A stretch of DNA of 64,000 bases from Paulownia fortunei (lineage: Eukaryota; Streptophyta; Magnoliopsida; Lamiales; Paulowniaceae): positions 2,612,960-2,676,959 of the forward strand of contig CM033123.1 of the NCBI GenBank assembly GCA_019321725.1, given 5' to 3'. Position numbers and translations under genes: made by a program. The notes beneath the pieces were generated by a model. The model did not search any database. It was not told the DNA's origin and was given only the letters and a program-made list of their open reading frames with translations. This document shows, one piece after another, positions 53,440-64,000 of this stretch; the stretch's first letter is position 1, and each line of letters opens with the position of its first letter.

Positions 53440-56400
53440 TTTCTCTTAATAAAATACCTAGGATCAAGATCTGAACCTTATATAGATGGATCACTAACAT
53501 ATTTTCATATGAATACATTTTGTTAGACAAACGTGAGATGCAACTGCAATGTCAGGGGATTGAATGCTATTGCAAATTTATAGCTTAAAAAACGAGCAAA
53601 GCATTAAATAAAGCACCGGAGGCTGCACATTCTACTGTATTTGATGGGGTGAGATATATCGAATCCAATCGATAAACTAAAAATTAGATATTCTGTTTAT
53701 TTATATTGAATACTGAATGTCCAATTCAATAAATAACTATATTACATTTCGATTCAATAAATCAGCGAGATCTAAATTATTGAAATGTATTATAGTGTCC
53801 TTCACTTCACAACCAATAAAATCTTATTCTAAAAATAAATTTTTAAGTTGTATTTGGATGAAAGAATTTGAATTTAAAAGAGTGATTTGGAGAAAGATTT
53901 CAAATAACTCCATATATGATGAATTTGAAATTTATCGTAATAACTTAAAATGAAAGTTTAATGAATTGAAATCCGTTATAAAATGACATTATCCAAATAA
54001 GTTTACAATATATTTGGATTGATGAATTTGAAATTAAAGATTTTAAATTTATAATAACAAATTCATTGGCTTGTTTGGATGATTTCATAATATAATGAAT
54101 TTCAAATCCTTCAATTCCTATTTTAAATTATTTTTTGAGTTATTACATTCGATTTCAAGATTTGAAATTCTTAACTTCAAATTTAACAATTCAAACGGAG
54201 CATAATATGATTTTTCTATTTGTATTCTTACTTTTATAAGGAAAGAATAATGAAAAACATAAAAATTGGGTCCCTGTAAATCTTTGCTAACTCAAACAGT
54301 AAATATATAAAATTTCATCTCATACATTAAATCTGAACATCTAAAAGTAAAACATTAATATGTCTATAATATTAGATTTTCATTTTTGGTCAAGTTCCTC
54401 TAATTAATACACGTATATAGAAGAAAATGCACTTACATCCAAACCAAAATTGAGTAAACTAATAAATAATTCCAATAATTAGTAATTTATACAACAAAAA
54501 CTCTTAAAGTATTAAGGAAAGTCAATCTTCTCCACCTAATCCCACGTGATTCATGGCTGTCAAGATTGGATTATGTACTGATATCTCTCAAAGATAGCAA
54601 ATCACCGAATTTTTATTCTTAGCAACTTAATCAGTAACTTATTAGCTATTAAGTTGTATATTATTATAGTAAGTTACTGAAAAATATTAATTATGATTAC
54701 GTCACTTCGTTGTATATATGCTGCAGGAACTTAATGAAATAATTTCAAAATAAAAAGAAAAATAATCCTCTATTCATTTTAATTCTGTAAACTAAGGTCC
54801 AAAGTCGAAATTAAATCAATTATCAAAACAAAACACAAACTACAACCAAATGTTGAACCGAAATTTCAGTTGGATATTCATTACGAGTTTCCAATTTCTG
54901 GTCAGGTTTAATTCCTCTTTACTTTTGTTGTTTCTTTTTCTCTATTTGGCCAAACCATCAGGCATAAGAATTAATTAGTCCAATAAACACTTCCTATCTT
55001 TCCGTATAAAGATAGTTTGTTGATTAACATTTTTTATTTATGATCTCGTTGATTATAAATTCGAGTCATTTGATCTGTGTTAGGGAACCAACTAATATGA
55101 TTCTCGATTTTCACTTTCCATTTTTTTTCATTTTCTTCACGGGTGTTGCATATTATTTGAATGTGAAACAAGGGTTAAGTGTGTTGTTCCATGTCCATAA
55201 GCTATGCGTCCTTCAAGTTGATATATTTTTAAATTTTATATACATATTAAATAAAATACAAATTTTTGTCCTCCTTCAAATTAGTAAATTCTTCATGTGA
55301 AATAAAAATTTTAATTTACTCAAAATTATAAATTCTAGTTTTGTCCCTACTTATAAATCAATATTGATCTGTATATTGTCTCACATTCAGTATCATTAGA
55401 ATTGAAAATAAGTCGGATTTGGATTGAGTTTACTAAAATTTGTGACTCGCCCCAAATTCGAAGCCAAAGAATTGACTCATTAGACCAATTTTATATTTTT
55501 TTTTAAAAAAAATATTTTTAAAAAAATAAAATTAATTTTTTTTTCTAAAATATATATATATTTAAAAATAACATTATATAAATGTATGCATAATAAATTT
55601 TAAAAACATATAAAAATATAAGCGAGTAGAGTCTAGATTAAGTCGGGTTAATCTATCAAAACACCATTTATACACCATTTATACTATCAAAACATGTGTC
55701 ATGTGAGACGGGTCTGGAATTCATCCAAATTTAATCCCAATTTATTACTAATTCATAAAATTATGCATATTTGGTCCTTTCAAAACTTTTGTTAAACAAC
55801 CAACGGGTCATTAGTCCTTCTCCCTCCATTTTTTTTTTTTCATTTCCTTTCCTTTTTTTTTTCTCTTTCTATTTCTTTTCTTTCCTTTTACCCAGATTCT
55901 TATTCTCCTTTTTCACTTTATTTCCTTTTTCCCACAGTACTTTATAATTTTTTTTTTAAATTTATAGATGAAATACTGAAATCACTTAAAAATGATTACA
56001 TGGGTTCATAAGCATTTGAGGCCGCAGCCTTTCTTTGTACCCAATAGAGACTGTCTGACCAACAAAGCACTGGCCCAACTATGAGCCCACCCAATTACCA
56101 AAAGAAAAAACAAACAGAGGAGGGCAAGGCCCATAGCCGTTTTAGCATAGCAGAAATTCCAAAACAAAGACCAAACCAGACAAGGGAAATCTGGAATCAA
56201 AAGTTTTCGGATTTTTTTTTTTTTTTTAAAACAATCAATTAGTAAATAAAAAATATTATTAAAGTAAATAAAACTCGAACTCAAAATCTTTTATTATACA
56301 ATTTTAAGATCTCAACTATATCGTTTCGTTAATATATTGTTAGCCAATTCTTTTGGATTTAGAATTGAAACTATGTTGAATTGGAATTTTCAATGGGATT

Positions 56401-57050
56401 TAGTTCTTCAATTGAAATTTAAAAAATTAGACTTGATTACTCTTTTTTATTATTATAATTTGCTCTTAGATTTTTTATAAGCTTTATTTTAATTTTTAAA
56501 GACTTTTCATTCTATGTTAGATATGAATCTCTTTTTTAGTTCCAGCTTATCCAGATATAAAATTCCAGAAATTCTTTGTCAAATTCTGATATTGTCTCCA
56601 CAAAATTCACGTTTTTAGTTCTGAAAAGTTTGTTAAATTCGGCTAAATATAAAATTAGAGATGACAATGTATGAGTTTGTCAATAGATTGTCTCAAGAAA
56701 ACTTTTAAGGATTTTGATCGGATCCACCATAAAAAGATTGAATTTACTAGATGTATTTTTTAATTTAAAATATATATTTAAAAAATAATATTATTAAAAA
56801 ATTATTAAATTTTTTAATTAAATATTTTTTAAAAAATAATATAAATAAAAATATAAAATAAAATGAGATTGAGACAAATGAATTTGAAAAGAAAAAATCA
56901 AGAATTATTTGTGGTTTATAATTTTAAAAATTAGCCCCAAAACCAAAATAATATGTGGGTTTTGAATTTGAATCCAACCCTTCCATGGAAAATTGATTTT
57001 TCTGCATAAAATAGGAAAAGGTGCATAAAGAAAAATCAACAAAATTCACA
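53440..57050. other. Intergenic region between the amine oxidase pseudogene and HSP70-like gene
   Basis: AT-rich, no recognised gene. Contains a MITE-like block (53851-54198), a C/T-rich stretch (about 55815-55930) and several A/T runs. Open frames at 55040-55300 and 56006-56284 are not recognised. Confidence 0.55.
53851..54198. mobile_element. MITE-like AT-rich element related to the 23.6-kb block
   Basis: Starts TATTTGGATGAAAGAATTTG and ends in a roughly inverted TTTAACAATTCAAACGG, with repeated GAATTTGAAATT/AATTTCAAATTC motifs inside that can pair. The start matches the block at 23628 and the following bases are also alike. No coding frame. The ends are imperfect. Confidence 0.4.
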
Positions 57051-57192
57051 GTCGCTCTCTCTGGGAAGCTCTAGAGTATTTGAGTCAGCACCTTTATAGA
57101 TTGTTCTTTCCATTCCATTCTCCACTTCGCTAGAACTTCAAAGTTCAAACAGCTCTTTTACTCTTTCTTTTTTCTCAGAGTATTTCAAGAAA

Positions 57193-58179
57193 GTAAGCTC
57201 TCTAATCTTCATCACATTCTCCTTCCCCTTATACATATATGAGCTATTTTATCAGCTTCCTTGATTGCTAGTTTGGCATTGTTGTTTCACAGTTATTAAT
57301 TGCCCATTTCATATAAGCGCTATTTTTTCATTTGAAGTAATCATTCTTGTTCTTTAATTAACTCTTTTGATTTTCAATGTGGGATTTGTATGCTGATGTT
57401 TTAAGTATTTTCTTTTGCATTTTCGTTTTGTGTTCTGATGGGTTACTTGTTTGTATATGAATTGTTTTGTTATCATTTGTATAATTTGTGTATTTTCCTG
57501 GAGTAAAAAGAGCTGGTTTTTTAGTTAATTAATTGAATAAGGTGTCTTTTTCTGTTCTTACTTTGGTTTGATTTCACTTCCTTTTTGAGTAATTAATATT
57601 TAGCCTATCATTGAATGTGTAAGAAGTGTTTGTTCTGATGGTATGGTGAGGGAAAGACATGTTGGTTTAGTTTATGAATAGTACATGTACCTTGGGATTT
57701 GCTTTTGTAATGAATTTTTTTCTGTGACTCACTGATAGTGTAATTTCACACTTTGAAGTGTATATAGTGTTCCAGACGTTTCTAATAGATGGAATGTACA
57801 TTAAATGGTGTGTCTGTGTTTGTCAAAAAGCCTGTGTGGTATAATATTATTTGCAATTTGGAAACCTACACTGAAAGAAGTTTTTCTTCAAATGTTCTAA
57901 TGGAGGAATAATTACTTGTTTTCGGATATTTTCATTATAGTCGGTCTCTTTTTGAAAAATACTTGCAAAGTTCTATCTCAAGAATGAGAAGTTTGGATTA
58001 ATTGTAGTGTTATTCGTTTAAAATACAATGTTGAAGATGCAAAATCAAAGTTATCTTAGAGAAAGAAGTAATTGCATGATGTCTAATTGTTCTAAACTGT
58101 GAGTCTTGCATGACACATTTTACACTGTTTCATATTTGTTTCATGAGCTGAATGATTCTGCTGAAATGTCATTTCCTAG
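57193..58179 (+). other. Probable 5' UTR intron of the HSP70-like gene
   Basis: A consensus donor (AAGAAA|GTAAGC) and acceptor (TTTCCTAG|GT) flank about 1 kb of T-rich non-coding DNA ending 19 bp before the ATG. The T-rich composition is typical of plant introns. Not confirmed by RNA. Confidence 0.65.
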
Positions 58180-58198
58180 GTATCTTTGATTTTGAGGA

Positions 58199-59920
58199 AT
58201 GGCTGAACCAGCATACACTGTAGCGTCTGATAGTGAAACGACTGGAGAGGAAAAATCTTCATCTCCTTTTCCAGAAATCGCGATTGGGATTGACATTGGC
58301 ACTTCTCAATGTAGTGTTGCAGTTTGGAGTGGCTCTCAAGCGGAACTCCTCAGGAATACCCGAAACCAGAAGTTGATGCGGTCGTATGTTACCTTCAAAG
58401 ATGAGATTCCTGCAGGAGGTGTAAGCAATCAACTGGCTCATGAATATGAGATGTTATCTGGTGCTGCAATCTTCAATATAAAACGTCTGGTCGGTAGAGT
58501 TGATACAGACCCTGTTGTTCATGCAAGCAAAAGCCTTCCCTTTCTGGTGCAGACCTTAAATATCGGCGTCAGGCCTTTTATTGCTGCACTGGTGAAGAAC
58601 ATGTGGAGGTCAACTACTCCTGAAGAAGTTCTTGCAATATTTCTGATAGAACTAAGGGCAATGGCTGAAGTTCAGCTGAAGCGTCCCGTACGTACTGTTG
58701 TCTTGACCATTCCAGTATCATTTAGTCGATTCCAACTAACTCGAATTGAAAGAGCATGTGCCATGGCTGGTCTTCAAGTTCTGAGATTGATGCCTGAACC
58801 AACTGCCGTGGCCTTGTTATATGCGCAGCAACAGCAGCAGAATGTACATGAGAATATGGACAGTGGAAGTGAAAAAATTGCACTTATATTTAATATGGGT
58901 GCTGGATTTTGTGATGTAGCTGTCACTGCCACTGCAGGAGGAGTTTCACAGATAAAAGCCTTGGCAGGAAGTGCTTTAGGAGGTGAAGACATACTTCTAA
59001 ACATGATGCGCCACCTCTTACCTGATATGGACAGTCAATTCTCAACCCGTGGGATTGATGAGATAAGGAAAATGGGGTTGCTTCGAGTTGCCACACAGGA
59101 TGCTATCCACAAACTCTCCTCACAATCCAATGTTCAAATTGATGTTGACTTGGGGAATGGAAGAAAAATATGCAAGGTTCTTCATAGGGAAGAATTTGAG
59201 GAAGTGAATCAGGAAATCTTTGTGAAATGTGAGAGCCTAATCAAACAGTGCTTACATGACGCAAAGGTAGACGTAGAGGATGTAAATGATGTAATTCTTG
59301 TTGGTGGTTGCTCAAATATTCCAAAGCTGCGAAACATTGTTACAGGTGTCTGTAAAAGAGAACTTTACACAGGGATCAACCCACTGGAGGCTGCAGTGCG
59401 AGGGGCAGCGCTGGAAGGCGCGGTAGCTTCCGGAGTTAATGATCCTTTTGGGAGTTTGGACCTTTTAACAATTCAAGCAACCCCACTGAGCATTGGGGTA
59501 AGAGCAGACGGAAACAGCTTTATACCTATTATACATCAAAATACGACAATGCCAGTTAGAAGAGACCTGATCTTCACAACTGTGCACGATAACCAAGCTG
59601 AGGCTCTAATTGTTGTCTATGAGGGTGAAGAGAAAGCAGTGGAAAAGAATCATCTGTTAGGCTATTTTAAGATCACAGGGATACCCCCAGCGCCAAAAGG
59701 GGTTCCAGAAATTAATGTGTGCTTGGACATTGATGCATCAAATGTTCTGAGAGTTTTTGCAGGGGTTATTATGCCTGGGGGGCAAAATCCTGCAGCTCCT
59801 GTTATGGAAGTTAGGATGCCAACTGTTGATGATGGGCATGGTTGGTGTGCTGAGGCTCTTAACAGAACTTATGGGTCTACTTTAGATTTGGTGACAGTGC
59901 AAAAGAAAGTAACACATTGA
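58199..59920 (+). CDS. Divergent HSP70 family protein, HSP70-8/HSP70T-2-like
   Basis: Single-exon frame of 573 aa, shorter than canonical cytosolic HSP70 (about 650 aa). It resembles the plant subgroup named heat shock 70 kDa protein 8. Residues 1-26 are a polar extension; the actin-like nucleotide-binding domain starts at IGIDIGTSQCSV (Asp32). The catalytic-type Lys95 (NIKRLVGR) and Glu200 (PEPTAVAL) are kept, but the second phosphate loop reads NMGAGFCDV (232-240) instead of DLGGGTFDV: Asp to Asn, Gly to Ala and Thr to Phe. This argues for weak or no ATP hydrolysis. VILVGGCSNIPKL, a late nucleotide-binding motif, is present. A partial beta substrate domain follows (about 425-545), but the helical lid and the C-terminal EEVD are missing, so partner TPR co-chaperones should not bind in the usual way. 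Probably cytosolic. Likely transcribed from upstream of a 5' UTR intron. Confidence 0.93.
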   Translation: MAEPAYTVASDSETTGEEKSSSPFPEIAIGIDIGTSQCSVAVWSGSQAELLRNTRNQKLMRSYVTFKDEIPAGGVSNQLAHEYEMLSGAAIFNIKRLVGRVDTDPVVHASKSLPFLVQTLNIGVRPFIAALVKNMWRSTTPEEVLAIFLIELRAMAEVQLKRPVRTVVLTIPVSFSRFQLTRIERACAMAGLQVLRLMPEPTAVALLYAQQQQQNVHENMDSGSEKIALIFNMGAGFCDVAVTATAGGVSQIKALAGSALGGEDILLNMMRHLLPDMDSQFSTRGIDEIRKMGLLRVATQDAIHKLSSQSNVQIDVDLGNGRKICKVLHREEFEEVNQEIFVKCESLIKQCLHDAKVDVEDVNDVILVGGCSNIPKLRNIVTGVCKRELYTGINPLEAAVRGAALEGAVASGVNDPFGSLDLLTIQATPLSIGVRADGNSFIPIIHQNTTMPVRRDLIFTTVHDNQAEALIVVYEGEEKAVEKNHLLGYFKITGIPPAPKGVPEINVCLDIDASNVLRVFAGVIMPGGQNPAAPVMEVRMPTVDDGHGWCAEALNRTYGSTLDLVTVQKKVTH

Positions 59921-59924
59921 GACA

Positions 59925-61830
59925 TAGGCGGTGTGGAACGTGTCTTACAATAACCCGTATGATGATCTATTAGTTGATAAATATAATCTCAGTTGAAAAT
60001 AATCTGCAGTCATGTACATTCTCAAGTTTGCATGCTTGTTGTGATAGAATAATCTTGGGTTAGCCTTCTAGAACATCTGGTTCTTTGGAGGTAATCCTTG
60101 CCATAGAGAAGTTTTTGTTGAATAAGAAGTTTGGCCTTTCGAAGTCTGTTTTGTTTCTGTGAATAATGTTTCAATTCTGTTCTATATATTAAGATGAAGT
60201 TGCGGCTGCAATGAGTTCAAAAATCTTCTGTTCTTTATCCGTACTTTCTGCCTTCTTAAGATGAAAGGTATTCTGTGTTTAGTGAATTTTGTTGATTTAA
60301 ACTTATATTATATCTCCATTTGTTTGCATAGAATTGGAATTATAACATTTTTCATCCAAATAAGAGTGAAGCTCTTTTTTCAATCCCATTTTGAATGCAT
60401 GATTTCCATGCAAATAAAGCACCCCCATAGTCTGCTACGCTTCATATATTTCATGATTCAAAATTGCAACAGATCTGAGTTCAAAATAGCCGAAAACTGC
60501 AGAAGAACGAACCGTTTCAGAATTCCAAGTCCTGAAACCACCTACCTTCGTTTCAATGTAAGAAAACAACATATTGCGCAAACATGACAAAAGGTAGAGA
60601 TTTGCATGGAATACCAATCCCATCCTTAAAACTATATAACAAGTTTGTCAAAGCAATAACATATGAGTTAAAAGACTTTTGGCGGAATGGCATGAGAAAA
60701 CTTTTGAAGTTTACGGCACACCAAATACTCATTACCTACCAAAGCATATTTGAAATCGAGACACGAAAAGAAGAAGTCCATTATTACCATACAATATGAT
60801 AGAAGAAAAAGACCACAGGCATGATGACTATTTTTAAATGTATTATGTTCCTATGGTGCGCAACAATATTTGACAGTAATTTATTACAAGCAGAACTCAT
60901 GTCATCTTCTGAAGAGTTATTATTCAGGTTCTAAATATTAACTCCCACTATACTTTTTCTTCTTCTTCTTGCTTTTTTTTTTCCCTCCATTTACTGGATT
61001 TTTTTTTCTTTTTCTTTTTCTTTTTTTAACCAAACAGAAACTGATAAGAAGCAATTATCTATTGTAAAGTTTCTGAATGCAAAGGGAAGGAGGCATTAGA
61101 AAATGGAGGAAAAACAAATGACGGCCATGTTATAAAATAAGATAAGTTCACAGCAAGAAAGTAATCAAGTCACCAAAATGGAAAGAGGACAGCTTCCAAC
61201 TAAAACATTTACATATAAATTAACTCAAAACACATTTTTCAGCAAAAACGAAATGTGAAAAAGATAGATATTTTTGCCTAGGGAAGAAATGAGAAAAAAA
61301 ATTACTAGATACGGCCATAGGGAAGAAAAATATTCTTCCTCGGCAACCTAATCACCAGCCAGCATAGAAAGATAGACTCTAACAGGGTCTGGGGTAAAAG
61401 TATTAAGGCAATTTGTTTAGTTTAGCCAGACAACTTAATACAACAGAGGTCAAGTGCTGGCGCTAAAATTGCCATCAACTTATTTGTGGTGAAGACATTA
61501 CAGTTGGCAGCAACAACATGACATAATGGTTCTTGTTGCGAAAATGACATGTTTGATTGCTTGCTCTGTTCGGCTCAAGTTGAAAGCCCCACAACTCTGA
61601 ATTATTTTTTTGAATCTTTCTTTTTCAAAGAAGAGTGAAGAATCAGGATGAACTCTGGATTAAATGATTTAAGGACAATAATTGAAGCCTCCTAATATTA
61701 TTTACTGATTCAATGATCCCGTACAGAGATTCTATAGAAGAACATGATCTCCATTGATATAACTCAAATTAAAATTTCCAAAAAGAATATAAGAGCAATA
61801 AATATTGTTTGTTAGTAATAAAGAAGAAGC
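59925..61830. other. Intergenic region between HSP70-like and DUF868 genes
   Basis: Contains the 3' UTR of the HSP70-like gene and that of the DUF868 gene, which converge here. Open frames at 60261-60799 are short, overlapping and not recognised. A poly-T/C-rich tract lies at about 60955-61030. Confidence 0.55.
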
Positions 61831-61835
61831 AATTT

Positions 61836-62756
61836 TTATTCATTCCTCCAAGCATACAAAAACAAAGAAAAGCCAAGACCTGGCAAATTAGCTTCCCTGA
61901 AACTCTCCGAGCAGCTCCAAGAGAAGACAGGTGAATCACAAAGTGATGGGCTGGTCCACAACTTATCCGCTGACACACTAGTTTGAAACATGAAAACTGC
62001 ATTGCCTAAACTTGGACCAAATAACCAGTTGTGCACATCCCAAAATACTTCAACCGGCAGTCCATCAACCAAGATTGTGTAATTCCCGCGGAATTTCCAC
62101 TGGAGATGCTTAATTTGCATAACTGGTTTTGCATCAATACGAAGCACAAGGCATGGATCGTCGCTGCAATTTGTGTCGCACTCAATTTTCAGGTCATGAA
62201 CCTGGCCATTATCACAGAATTGCGCCTTGGTACCATATACCCTCTTCCCAGAAATGTGTTCCCTCTTGGAAATGAATGATGCACTGGAAAGGGAAGCAAC
62301 TGCTCCAGTTTTCTTGAATGCTTCTTTTCTCAGATCCCCAACTACCAAAACCATCTCCCCTTTAGAGACAACTGCTATGTAATAACCCTCCAAAGGCTCC
62401 GGCCCAGATCCAAATTTCGCCAAAGAAAGATCCCAAAAGACTTCAATTTTACTTGAATTCACTTCTAAATACTTGGATCCTTTTCTCTTTGAGAATAAAG
62501 AAGGCTTCACATCCACTTTACAGATGCACTGATGAGATGCATCATCTATTTCAACACTAACGCATTGGCCCATCAAATTTTTGCTCCATGCAATGCTGAT
62601 CAAACAAGATTTACCAAGCAATTTACACCTATATACGCAGGTAACCGAATTCTGAGAGACTTTACTCCCACCTACACTTGAACAAGAAGCATCAGCAACC
62701 TGGACTCCATTCTCCCCAAAACAAGAAGGAAAGTCCCTCATTTTCCGTACATTCAT
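61836..62756 (-). CDS. DUF868 family protein
   Basis: Single-exon frame of 306 aa from the ATG at 62756. A second in-frame ATG at 62741 gives 301 aa and matches the usual family start MRDFPSCFGENGVQV, so it may be the real one. Characteristic blocks are VTCVYRCKLLGKSCLISIAWSKNL, CKVDVKPSLFSKRKGSK, the paired VFWDLS...GSGPEPLEGYYIAVV and EVFWDVHNWLFGP motifs, and AVFMFQ. The family is plant-specific, about 300 aa, beta-rich and of unknown function. No signal peptide or membrane segment. I infer no role. A possible leader intron upstream (donor ATG|GTATGT near 62896, acceptor TTGCAATAG near 62806) is only tentative. Confidence 0.92.
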   Translation of the reverse strand: MNVRKMRDFPSCFGENGVQVADASCSSVGGSKVSQNSVTCVYRCKLLGKSCLISIAWSKNLMGQCVSVEIDDASHQCICKVDVKPSLFSKRKGSKYLEVNSSKIEVFWDLSLAKFGSGPEPLEGYYIAVVSKGEMVLVVGDLRKEAFKKTGAVASLSSASFISKREHISGKRVYGTKAQFCDNGQVHDLKIECDTNCSDDPCLVLRIDAKPVMQIKHLQWKFRGNYTILVDGLPVEVFWDVHNWLFGPSLGNAVFMFQTSVSADKLWTSPSLCDSPVFSWSCSESFREANLPGLGFSLFLYAWRNE

Positions 62757-62769
62757 GAAAATCCAAGAT

Positions 62770-64000
62770 TTTTTTTTTTTTTTTACTAGTGTCCTTTCTT
62801 GGGCTCTATTGCAACAAAAATCTGATCTTTATGCACCCTTTTCAACAATAACGAAACAAAGTTCAAGAAATCGACAAGGGCAGGTGAAAACATACCATTA
62901 ATGAATCTTTACAAGGTGAATTCAAGAACCCACTTTCCCACCTGATGGATTATAACTTTGGCTTCATGTTAAACTTCATTTCTTCGTGAGAAAATGAAAC
63001 TCTGTGAAGAAGTTATGGTGGTGATGTGATAACAAGTTTTTGGAGCTAAAGGAGAAGCGGCCATTGTTTTTTAAAGTATCAGGAATCAACTGTTTTTAAG
63101 GTAAGGACAAGTGAAGTTGTAGATTAGGGGCAAATTTTGCGGGGTGTAGGAACCCAGCGGACTAGAATCACTGTCAGTGTTTTTTTCTTGTTTTTTTTCT
63201 AACAGAAGACCATACCCCAAAGGTTTGAATTTTCACTATCAACTTGGCTTGTAGAACAGAGAAAATAATGGTCACATGCTGAAGTGCTGTAACTGCCTGC
63301 ATTAGAATATTAAAAATGGAATGCAAAAAAAGGAAAACTGAAAATGACTGACAATTTTAAAATTTAAAAAAAAAAACAAAAACAGGAAAGATTCCTGTCC
63401 ATTATTGACAAATCGCTATTATAGGTCCCCTTTTCATCATATTGTTAACACTTCATTGTAAAGTTGTGCTCAAGGTTTACATTCCATTTAATTCTAATTT
63501 CTGGCAAGATTTGAGGACAGATTTCATGGAGTCAATTATTTATAATTTTCACCAACTTTGAAAATAGGAAATAAAGTATTTGTCAATCTTGTATCATTTC
63601 TTTTCACTGTCATCATATATTTGTGTGAAAGAGTGGTAGGAATTTAGTAAATATGATGGTAAAATGCTGGTTTCACTTGTCACATATAAAAAAGAAATGC
63701 CCATATTGACCACTTCTTTTGCTTTATATTTCACCAAAGATCCATCAAATCCAGGGTAACTGATGTGATTCCCCAGATTAATGCTTGAAAGAGACAAAGT
63801 TTAGAGCATATTAAAAGGAAAAAATGTCGAACCAAGAGGCCCTTTGTTTTATCTTTTGTGATGCGTGTGAGTGACACAAAGCAAATGCGTGCAGGCAACA
63901 AAATTATGTGCAAATATTGCCCATAATAACTTTAGTAAAAAGTAGGATCCAAGGAAAAAGGATTAGTTTTTGACTAGTAATTTGAGCACTTTCCCAAACC
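62770..64000. other. Upstream region of the DUF868 gene to the window edge
   Basis: Holds the probable promoter and leader of the minus-strand DUF868 gene. No further gene recognised. Open frames at 63594-63913 on the minus strand are short and without similarity I can name. Confidence 0.5.

Noticed and set aside
57181..57193. Heat-shock element TTCAAGAA near the HSP70-like gene
   Set aside because: It lies inside the predicted transcribed leader at the donor site and is a single unit, so it is weak evidence for heat regulation.
60261..60799. Plus-strand open frames downstream of the HSP70-like gene
   Set aside because: Short, overlapping, AT-rich and without similarity; probably 3' UTR or intergenic.

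Overview
The window is nuclear DNA of a flowering plant, most likely a eudicot. The evidence is AT-rich intergenic DNA, genes with many short GT-AG introns, a nuclear gene for a chloroplast photosystem I subunit with a transit peptide, and plant-specific families (9-lipoxygenase, thermospermine synthase, apoplastic copper amine oxidases, DUF868). I cannot name the species.

Layout from left to right. 1-8.6 kb: no gene recognised; AT-rich, with an imperfect tandem duplication (about 2.53-3.11 kb), a GC-rich element end (about 3.57 kb) and a 58-bp tandem repeat (7.2 kb). 8.7-12.95 kb (+): complete nine-exon 9-lipoxygenase. 15.0-15.7 kb (+): intronless PsaD. 19.0-21.0 kb (-): eight-exon HAD-superfamily phosphatase, with degenerate repeats beyond its 3' end. 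21.2-27.5 kb: no recognised gene, one diverged duplication and MITE-like DNA. 27.6-30.3 kb (-): ten-exon ACAULIS5-type thermospermine synthase, with a MITE candidate about 0.7 kb upstream. 36.2-36.5 kb: a SINE with A and B boxes, an A-rich tail and a 14-bp target-site duplication. 37.1-39.3 and 40.3-43.6 kb (-): two intact copper amine oxidase genes. 47.1-49.1 kb (-): TIM22. 51.0-53.4 kb (-): a third copper amine oxidase, now a pseudogene with frameshifts, a stop codon and an embedded tract of plant telomeric repeat. 58.2-59.9 kb (+): a divergent, lid-less HSP70. 61.8-62.8 kb (-): a DUF868 protein.

The genes are mostly independent housekeeping or metabolic genes. The one functional theme is polyamine metabolism: thermospermine synthase lies within about 25 kb of three tandem copper amine oxidase copies, enzymes that oxidise polyamines, all on the same strand. 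Linkage alone does not show co-regulation. The most unusual object is the interstitial telomeric tract inside a coding exon of the third amine oxidase.

All exon boundaries were assigned by hand from reading frame, GT-AG signals and family resemblance. Exon lengths were checked to sum to open reading frames; no transcript data were available.
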